A DNA stretch of 64,000 bases from Nocardia brasiliensis ATCC 700358. GTDB taxonomy: Bacteria; Actinomycetota; Actinomycetes; Mycobacteriales; Mycobacteriaceae. Shown piece by piece: positions 59,031 through 64,000 of this stretch. Positions within the stretch are counted from its first letter, which is position 1; every line of letters begins with the position of its first letter. The notes under the pieces are model-generated. The model worked only from the letters and a program-made list of their open reading frames with translations. It ran no database searches and had not been told where the DNA came from. The position numbers were made by a program, and so were the translations under genes. The stretch covers positions 9,052,001-9,116,000 of the forward strand of contig NC_018681.1 of assembly GCF_000250675.2 (NCBI RefSeq). The letters run 5' to 3'.

Positions 59031-59519
59031 GTGCCGTGCGATCTGATGCTCATTGCCTACGACGGTTCCGAAAACGCCAAGCGCGCCATCGAATACGCGG
59101 GGCGATTCCTCAGCGCGGACAGAGCCATCGTGCTGACCGCGTGGGAGCCGATGGTGCGCCAAGCCGCCCGCCTCTCCGGGCTGTCGGGGGTGATGCAGCC
59201 CGAATGGGTGCCCGACGAGGAAGTCGAGGACGTCGCCTACGTCGACGCGCGCACCATCAATACCGAGGGCGTGCGCCTGGCCAAGCTCGCCGGGCTCAAT
59301 GCCGAGGCGCGCACCGCCGAATGCACGACGACCATCTGGAACGCGATCGTGGAATGCGCCGACGATCTCGACGTGGACATCATCGTCGCGGGCACCAGGG
59401 GCGCCACCGGCATCCGCGCGCTGATGCACAGCAGCGTGGCCGACGCCGTGCTCAAGCATTGCCACCGTCCGGTCCTCATGGTTCCGCCCGGCAAGGAGCC
59501 CGCGGCCAAATCCCGCTGA
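59031..59519 (+). CDS. Universal stress protein
   Basis: A 162-residue single-domain UspA protein: MLIAYDGSENAKRAIEYA at the N-terminus and the ATP-binding GTRGATGIRALMHSSVADAVLKH near the end (motif Gx2Gx9GS/T). The GTG at 59031 has AGGAGG upstream. It is a nucleotide-binding stress protein; the partner is unknown. Confidence 0.93.
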   Translation: MPCDLMLIAYDGSENAKRAIEYAGRFLSADRAIVLTAWEPMVRQAARLSGLSGVMQPEWVPDEEVEDVAYVDARTINTEGVRLAKLAGLNAEARTAECTTTIWNAIVECADDLDVDIIVAGTRGATGIRALMHSSVADAVLKHCHRPVLMVPPGKEPAAKSR

Positions 59520-59640
59520 CCCGCTCGCGGGCACGGAAGTCGCTGCGCGCATACGGGTCTGGAGCGCGGGCGCGGTGCGGCCGTGAATGCCGTCACGCGG
59601 GCCGCTGCGGCTGCCCGAGCGGGGTTAGGGTCGAAAGACT

Positions 59641-60735
59641 ATGGACGGATTCCTGCTTGCTCAGCCCGGCGGGGTGGTCCGGGCTACCGGTAGCCGGATC
59701 GCTTTCCGCGAACCCGAACGCGCGGTCGCCGCGTTGCGTGCGGGCAGTGCCGATCTGATCGTCGGCGCGCTGCCGTTCGATCCGCGCGAACCGGCCGCGC
59801 TGACCGTGCCGGAACAGGCCGAGCACACGGCGGGACCGTGGCGGCCCGCGGCGTTGCCGGAGCTGCCCGCGGTCCAGTTCCTCACCGAAATCCCCAGTGC
59901 CGCTGAACATATCGCGCGAGTGACGAAGCTGGTCGAGCAGCTCGGCGATCCGGCGCAGCCGTTGCGCAAGGTGGTCGCGGCCCGCTCCATCCTCGCCGAG
60001 GCGGCGTCGGCGCTGGACCCCGAGGTGGTCGCCGCGCATCTGCTCGCGCGCCATCCGCACGCGAACGTGTTCGCGGTCGACCTGAGCGCGGCCGGGCGCA
60101 CGGGCGCGACGCTGGTCGGCGCGACCCCCGAAGTGCTGATCGAGCGCCGCGGCCGGACCGTCACCCTGCATCCGCTGGCGGGCACCGTGCCCCGCCTGGC
60201 CGATCCGGACGCCGACGCCGCCCAGGCGCGCGACCTGCTGGCCAGCGGCAAGAACCGGGACGAGCACGCGTTCGTCATCGACTGGATCCGGGACCGGTTG
60301 GGACCGGTCTGCGCCGAGTTGTCCATTCCCGACGGCCCGGAACTGGTCAGAACCCACGAGGTCTGGCACCTCGCCACGCCGATCAGCGGCACGCTGCGCG
60401 ACCCCGCGACCACTGCGCTCGAGCTGGCCCTGCTGCTGCATCCGACGCCCGCCCTCTGCGGCACACCGACCGACCTGGCGCTCGAGACCATCGCCGGCCT
60501 CGAAGAGGACCGCGGTTTCTACGGCGGCGCGGTCGGCTGGTGCGACGCGCACGGCGACGGCTCCTGGGTGGTGGCGATCCGCTGCGCGGAACTGTCCGCG
60601 GACGGCCGCACGGTGCACGCCTACGCCGGCGGCGGCATCGTCGCCGCCTCGGACCCCAAGGCCGAACTCGACGAGACCACCGCCAAACTCCGCACGTTGC
60701 TCGGCAGCCTGCACTGCGCGATCCCCGCCCACTGA
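59641..60735 (+). CDS. entC: Isochorismate synthase
   Basis: A 364-residue chorismate-using enzyme of the MenF/EntC/anthranilate synthase component I family. Features are RKVVAARS, GATPEVLIERRG, HPLAGTVPR, KNRDEHAFVIDWI, TPALCGTP and YGGAVGWCDAHGDG. These fit isochorismate synthases that feed salicylate-type siderophores (nocobactin) or menaquinone. No siderophore genes are adjacent, so the pathway is not decided. It resembles Rv3215. Confidence 0.9.
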   Translation: MDGFLLAQPGGVVRATGSRIAFREPERAVAALRAGSADLIVGALPFDPREPAALTVPEQAEHTAGPWRPAALPELPAVQFLTEIPSAAEHIARVTKLVEQLGDPAQPLRKVVAARSILAEAASALDPEVVAAHLLARHPHANVFAVDLSAAGRTGATLVGATPEVLIERRGRTVTLHPLAGTVPRLADPDADAAQARDLLASGKNRDEHAFVIDWIRDRLGPVCAELSIPDGPELVRTHEVWHLATPISGTLRDPATTALELALLLHPTPALCGTPTDLALETIAGLEEDRGFYGGAVGWCDAHGDGSWVVAIRCAELSADGRTVHAYAGGGIVAASDPKAELDETTAKLRTLLGSLHCAIPAH

Positions 60736-60869
60736 CCGCGCAACGGCGCCGCACACGGCGATACCCATCGACTATCACCGGGGAATCGACGGGCTGAACG
60801 CACCGAATCGGCGAGCGGGCTGCTAGGTTGACCGGGAATGTGCCTGCATCGATGTATTGGAGTGCCGCA

Positions 60870-61040
60870 ATGAAGTTTGCTGTTCCTGGTGTTGCGAGTG
60901 CTGTCGGCGGCGCCGTGCTCGGTGTGATCGCGGTGCTCCTCGTGACCGTTGCGGTGCAGCAGAACACGCGTCCGGACATCGACCGCAGCGGCGACAAGGA
61001 TTCGTCGCTGCTGAACAACGTCGAGTACGGCAGTCGCTGA
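60870..61040 (+). CDS. DUF2613 small membrane protein (Rv0236A-like)
   Basis: A 56-residue protein, AVPGVASAVGGAVLGVIAVL forming one membrane helix with an exposed tail ending NNVEYGSR. It matches the DUF2613 family, which in mycobacteria is also located directly before aftD. The ATG at 60870 has TTGGAGTG upstream. It overlaps the start of aftD. Confidence 0.87.
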   Translation: MKFAVPGVASAVGGAVLGVIAVLLVTVAVQQNTRPDIDRSGDKDSSLLNNVEYGSR

Positions 61041-64000
61041 CCTCGGCCCTAACCGCCGACTCGCTCGCACCGGCCGCGGCGTCGCGGCGGCACAGTACTG
61101 CGCCGCTGGGTAGACGCTGGTTCGCCGGAACCGTTCTCGCCGCGTTTCTGCTGACCTTTCTGCAGGCTCCCGGGCGCACGGTCGCGGACACCAAATACGA
61201 CCTGGCGCAGAACCCGCTGGGTTTCCTCGAACGCGCCAGCCATCTGTGGAGCAGCCAGGCTCCGATGGGCCAGGTGCAGAACCAGGCGTACGGGTACTTC
61301 TTCCCGCACGGCGCCTTCTTCTCGGCCGGACATGCGCTCGGCGTGCCGGCCTGGGCGACCCAGCGGATCTGGTGGGCGCTGCTGCTGCTCGCCGGATTCT
61401 GGGGCATCGTCCGGCTGTGCGAGACCCTCGGCATCGGCACTCGCGGCTCCCGGATCGTCGCGGCGCTCGCCTTCGCGCTCTCGCCGCGCGTGCTCACGAC
61501 GCTGGGCTCGATCTCCTCCGAAACCCTGCCGATGATGCTGGCCCCGTGGGTGCTGCTCGCGCCGGCCGCCCTCGGGCTCCGCGGTCGCGCCCGGCGGCGC
61601 GGCGGGGCCGTCTCCCCCGCGGGCAGCGCGCTCGCGCTGGCCCTGATGGGGTCGGTCAACGCGGTCGCGACGGTCGCCGCGTTCCTGCCCGCGCTGCTCT
61701 GGTGGGGTTCCTACCGGCCCAATCGCGAATGGTGGCGGTTCACCCGAGCCTGGGTGCCGCTGCTGGTGCTCGCCACGTTCTGGTGGGCGGTGCCGTTGCT
61801 CCTGCTGGGCAAGGTGAGCCCGCCGTTCCTGGACTACATCGAATCCTCCGGCGTGACAACGCAATGGGCCTCGCTCGCCGAGGTGTTGCGCGGCACGGAC
61901 AGCTGGACGCCGTTCGTCTCGCCGGAACGCATCGCGGGCGCGGTCCTGGTGACCCAGCCTGCCGCGGTACTCGCCACCGGGCTGCTCGCCGCGGCGGGCA
62001 TGGCCGGGCTTGCCCTGCGGTCCATGCCGTACCGGGGACGGCTCGCGCTCATCCTCTGCGTCGGCCTGGTCGGCATCTGCGCGGGCTACGTCGGTGAGCT
62101 GGGCGGTCCGTTCGCCGAATCGGTGCGGCTGTTCCTGGACTCCGGCGGCGCGCCGCTGCGCAACGTACACAAACTCGAGCCGCTGATCCGAATTCCCTTG
62201 GTACTCGGCCTCGCCCAGCTGCTGGCCCGGGTGCCGCTGCCGGCCTCGGTGCCGATGCCGGTGTGGCGCAGCGCGTTCGCCCATCCCGAGCGGGACCGGG
62301 TGGTCGCCGTCGCCGCCCTGGTGCTGACCGCGCTGACCCTGGCCACGTCGCTGGCCTGGACCGGCCGGCTGGCACCGCGCGGCGCCTACGACCGGGTGCC
62401 CGCGTACTGGGAGCAGACCGCGCAGTGGTTGCACGACAACGCCGCCGACACCCGAGCGCTGGTCGTGCCCGGTGCGCCGTTCGGCAGCCAGGTCTGGGGG
62501 CTGACCCGGGACGAACCGTTGCAGGCCTTGGCGAGCACGCCGTGGGCGGTCCGGGACTCGGTGCCGCTGAACCCGCCGGGCACCATCCGCGCCATGGATT
62601 CGGTGCAGCGACTGATCGCCGACGGCAGGCCGTCCACCGGCCTGGCCCGCACACTGGCCGGACAGGGCATCGGAATCCTGGTGCTGCGCAACGACCTCGA
62701 CGCCGAGACCTCGCGCTCGACCCGGCCGATGCTGGCGCACCGGGCGATCGAGGGTTCGCCGGGCTTGACCAAGGTCGCCGAATTCGGCGCACCGATCGAA
62801 TCTGCGGTCATCGCCGAAGATCTCGTCGCCGACGGCGATCTGCGCCCCGCTTACCCGGCGGTCGAGATCTATCGCGTGGGCGCTCCGGCGCCGGGCACGC
62901 CTGCCGAAGTGCGCAGCGGAGCCGGTGCGCCGCAATCGTTCCCGGGTGCGTACACGGTGCCGCTCGATACGATGCCGGTCGTCCAAGGCGGGCCCGAGGT
63001 GCTCGAACGTCTGCGCCGCGATCCCGGCACGGCCGATACCCCGGCTTTGCTCGCCGCCGACGCGGTGCGGGCGGGGCTGCCGATCGGACCGCTGACCGTC
63101 ACCGACACCCCGATGGATCGCGAGGCCGACTTCGGCCGGGTGGACAACCACAATTCGGCGCTGCGCGCGCCCGGCGACGCCCGCCGCACGCACAACCTGG
63201 TGCCCGACTACCCGGTCGACGGCGCGGAACCGGTGCGCGGGGAGTGGTCGGGGGCGACCGTCACGGCGTCCAGCTCCGCCGCCGATGCCACGCAACTCGG
63301 CGGTGCCGCGCCGGGTAGCTCGACCGCCGCCGCCGTCGACGGCGATCCGGCGACCGCCTGGGTCAGCAACGGCACCGAACACGCACTGGGCCAGTGGCTC
63401 CGGCTCGAGCTGGACCAGCCGGTCAAGGCCGGGCAGCTCACCTTCAGCACCAGCGCGGCCGCCATCGGCGACCCGGTGAAATGGGTGGAGGTACGCACGG
63501 CGAACGGCACCGTGACGACCAGGATTCCCGAACCCGGTACGCCGGTGTCGGTTTCGCTGCCCGCGGGCAAGACCACCTGGGTCACCATCACCGCCGTCCG
63601 CACCGAAACCGGCAAGCGCGGCGGGCAGTTCGGCATCAGCGAGCTGACACTGGACGACTACTCCGTGCGCGACCAGCCGGTCCGCGTCGACATCCGGCAC
63701 CGGACCGTGCTGCCGCCGACGCAGCCCGGAGCACAAGTGCGCGGCTGGGACCTCGGGCAGGAATTCCCCGGTCGCAGTGGCTGTTTCGATTCGCCGAACC
63801 GGGTGCGCTGCAGCAAGGGACTGGCCTTGGCACCGGAGGAGCCCGGCACGTTCCAGCGCACCCTCTCGGTGCCGGAGCCGATGTCGGTGACACCCGAACT
63901 GACCGTCCGCACTCGACAGGGCCCGGCGCTGGAGGCGCTGCTCACCGACCCCGACCGGCCGGTCGCCCGCGGCCAGGCCGACGTGGGGGACCTGCGCGGA
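61037..64000 (+). CDS. aftD: Alpha-(1->3)-arabinofuranosyltransferase AftD, partial
   Basis: A large membrane glycosyltransferase that adds arabinofuranose branches to arabinogalactan and lipoarabinomannan. The window contains 988 codons of about 1,400, running off the right edge. N-terminal helices carry YGYFFPHGAFFSAGH (Asp/His region), ALSPRVLTTLGSISSETLPM and SGVTTQWASLAEVLRGTDSW. A discoidin-like carbohydrate-binding part with AAVDGDPATAWVSN follows near the end. It is colinear with Rv0236c. No ATG, GTG or TTG occurs in frame before the first helix; the CTG at 61037, overlapping the previous stop codon (CTGA), is the best start. Confidence 0.92.
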   Translation, partial: MTSALTADSLAPAAASRRHSTAPLGRRWFAGTVLAAFLLTFLQAPGRTVADTKYDLAQNPLGFLERASHLWSSQAPMGQVQNQAYGYFFPHGAFFSAGHALGVPAWATQRIWWALLLLAGFWGIVRLCETLGIGTRGSRIVAALAFALSPRVLTTLGSISSETLPMMLAPWVLLAPAALGLRGRARRRGGAVSPAGSALALALMGSVNAVATVAAFLPALLWWGSYRPNREWWRFTRAWVPLLVLATFWWAVPLLLLGKVSPPFLDYIESSGVTTQWASLAEVLRGTDSWTPFVSPERIAGAVLVTQPAAVLATGLLAAAGMAGLALRSMPYRGRLALILCVGLVGICAGYVGELGGPFAESVRLFLDSGGAPLRNVHKLEPLIRIPLVLGLAQLLARVPLPASVPMPVWRSAFAHPERDRVVAVAALVLTALTLATSLAWTGRLAPRGAYDRVPAYWEQTAQWLHDNAADTRALVVPGAPFGSQVWGLTRDEPLQALASTPWAVRDSVPLNPPGTIRAMDSVQRLIADGRPSTGLARTLAGQGIGILVLRNDLDAETSRSTRPMLAHRAIEGSPGLTKVAEFGAPIESAVIAEDLVADGDLRPAYPAVEIYRVGAPAPGTPAEVRSGAGAPQSFPGAYTVPLDTMPVVQGGPEVLERLRRDPGTADTPALLAADAVRAGLPIGPLTVTDTPMDREADFGRVDNHNSALRAPGDARRTHNLVPDYPVDGAEPVRGEWSGATVTASSSAADATQLGGAAPGSSTAAAVDGDPATAWVSNGTEHALGQWLRLELDQPVKAGQLTFSTSAAAIGDPVKWVEVRTANGTVTTRIPEPGTPVSVSLPAGKTTWVTITAVRTETGKRGGQFGISELTLDDYSVRDQPVRVDIRHRTVLPPTQPGAQVRGWDLGQEFPGRSGCFDSPNRVRCSKGLALAPEEPGTFQRTLSVPEPMSVTPELTVRTRQGPALEALLTDPDRPVARGQADVGDLRG

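Noticed and set aside
61049..63736. An 895-codon open frame opposite aftD
   Set aside because: Its product is Arg/Gly/Gln-rich low-complexity translation typical of antisense frames in high-GC genes; aftD on the plus strand is a clear orthologue.

Overview
The window looks like a chromosomal segment of a mycolic-acid-containing actinomycete, most likely Nocardia or a close relative. It has very high GC and dense coding on both strands. It carries an MspA-type porin, an AftD-like cell-wall arabinosyltransferase, a DUF4185 (GH183-type) putative arabinan hydrolase and a LpqI-like lipoprotein. It also has recognisable relatives of the Mycobacterium tuberculosis Rv0236c-Rv0244c block (aftD, the Rv0236A small protein, lpqI, the Rv0238 TetR, htdX, fabG4, fadA2, fadE5), here spread over 38.8-64 kb with other genes between them.

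Layout. 1-10.4 kb is ordinary chromosome: an aminotransferase (cut by the window edge), an XRE/TPR regulator with a divergent partner gene, an AraC regulator, dCTP deaminase, an SDR, a PAP2 phosphatase converging on an MBL-fold hydrolase, a beta-lactamase-family esterase and a GNAT protein. 10.6-16.2 kb is the accessory region. It holds an MspA porin, a 2-TM protein coupled to a Sec-secreted modular protein that looks like a polymorphic toxin, a putative immunity gene 6 bp behind it, a toxin-tail-like remnant and an orphan truncated barstar-family gene. These are followed by tRNA-Gly(CCC), a phage-type zinc-binding gene with a helicase-like C-terminal scrap, and a minisatellite in which 19-bp repeats, 36-bp palindromes and copies of a methyltransferase 3' end alternate.

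17.5-25.7 kb is an organosulfur utilisation cluster. It has an SfnG-like dimethylsulfone monooxygenase, a DmoA/NtaA-like monooxygenase, two SfnB/DszC-like flavoproteins, a StyA-like FAD monooxygenase, two flavin reductases and, between them, a free methionine-R-sulfoxide reductase. Reduced flavin from the two reductases probably feeds all the oxygenases, whose net job would be to release sulfite or reduced sulfur. 25.8-38.7 kb contains a MazEF-like toxin-antitoxin pair, a thiolase/enoyl-CoA-hydratase/TetR operon with a 24-bp operator-like palindrome in its divergent promoter, a DUF4185 secreted protein, and assorted hydrolases and methyltransferases.

38.8-61 kb holds fatty-acid genes (fadE5, fadA2, fabG4, htdX) and their probable TetR regulator. 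A shared palindrome lies between fadA2 and fabG4 and in front of the tetR gene, with a weaker version in front of fadE5. In between are a GGDEF protein, a VanW protein with 14 heptapeptide repeats, gnd, an envelope operon (secreted protein, lipase-like protein lacking its Ser nucleophile, 28-residue membrane microprotein), an ephD-like fusion and a DUF5685 protein with an extreme Cys-rich tail. 57-64 kb follows M. tuberculosis gene content (tetR, lpqI, DUF2613 protein, aftD), with a universal stress protein and an isochorismate synthase added.
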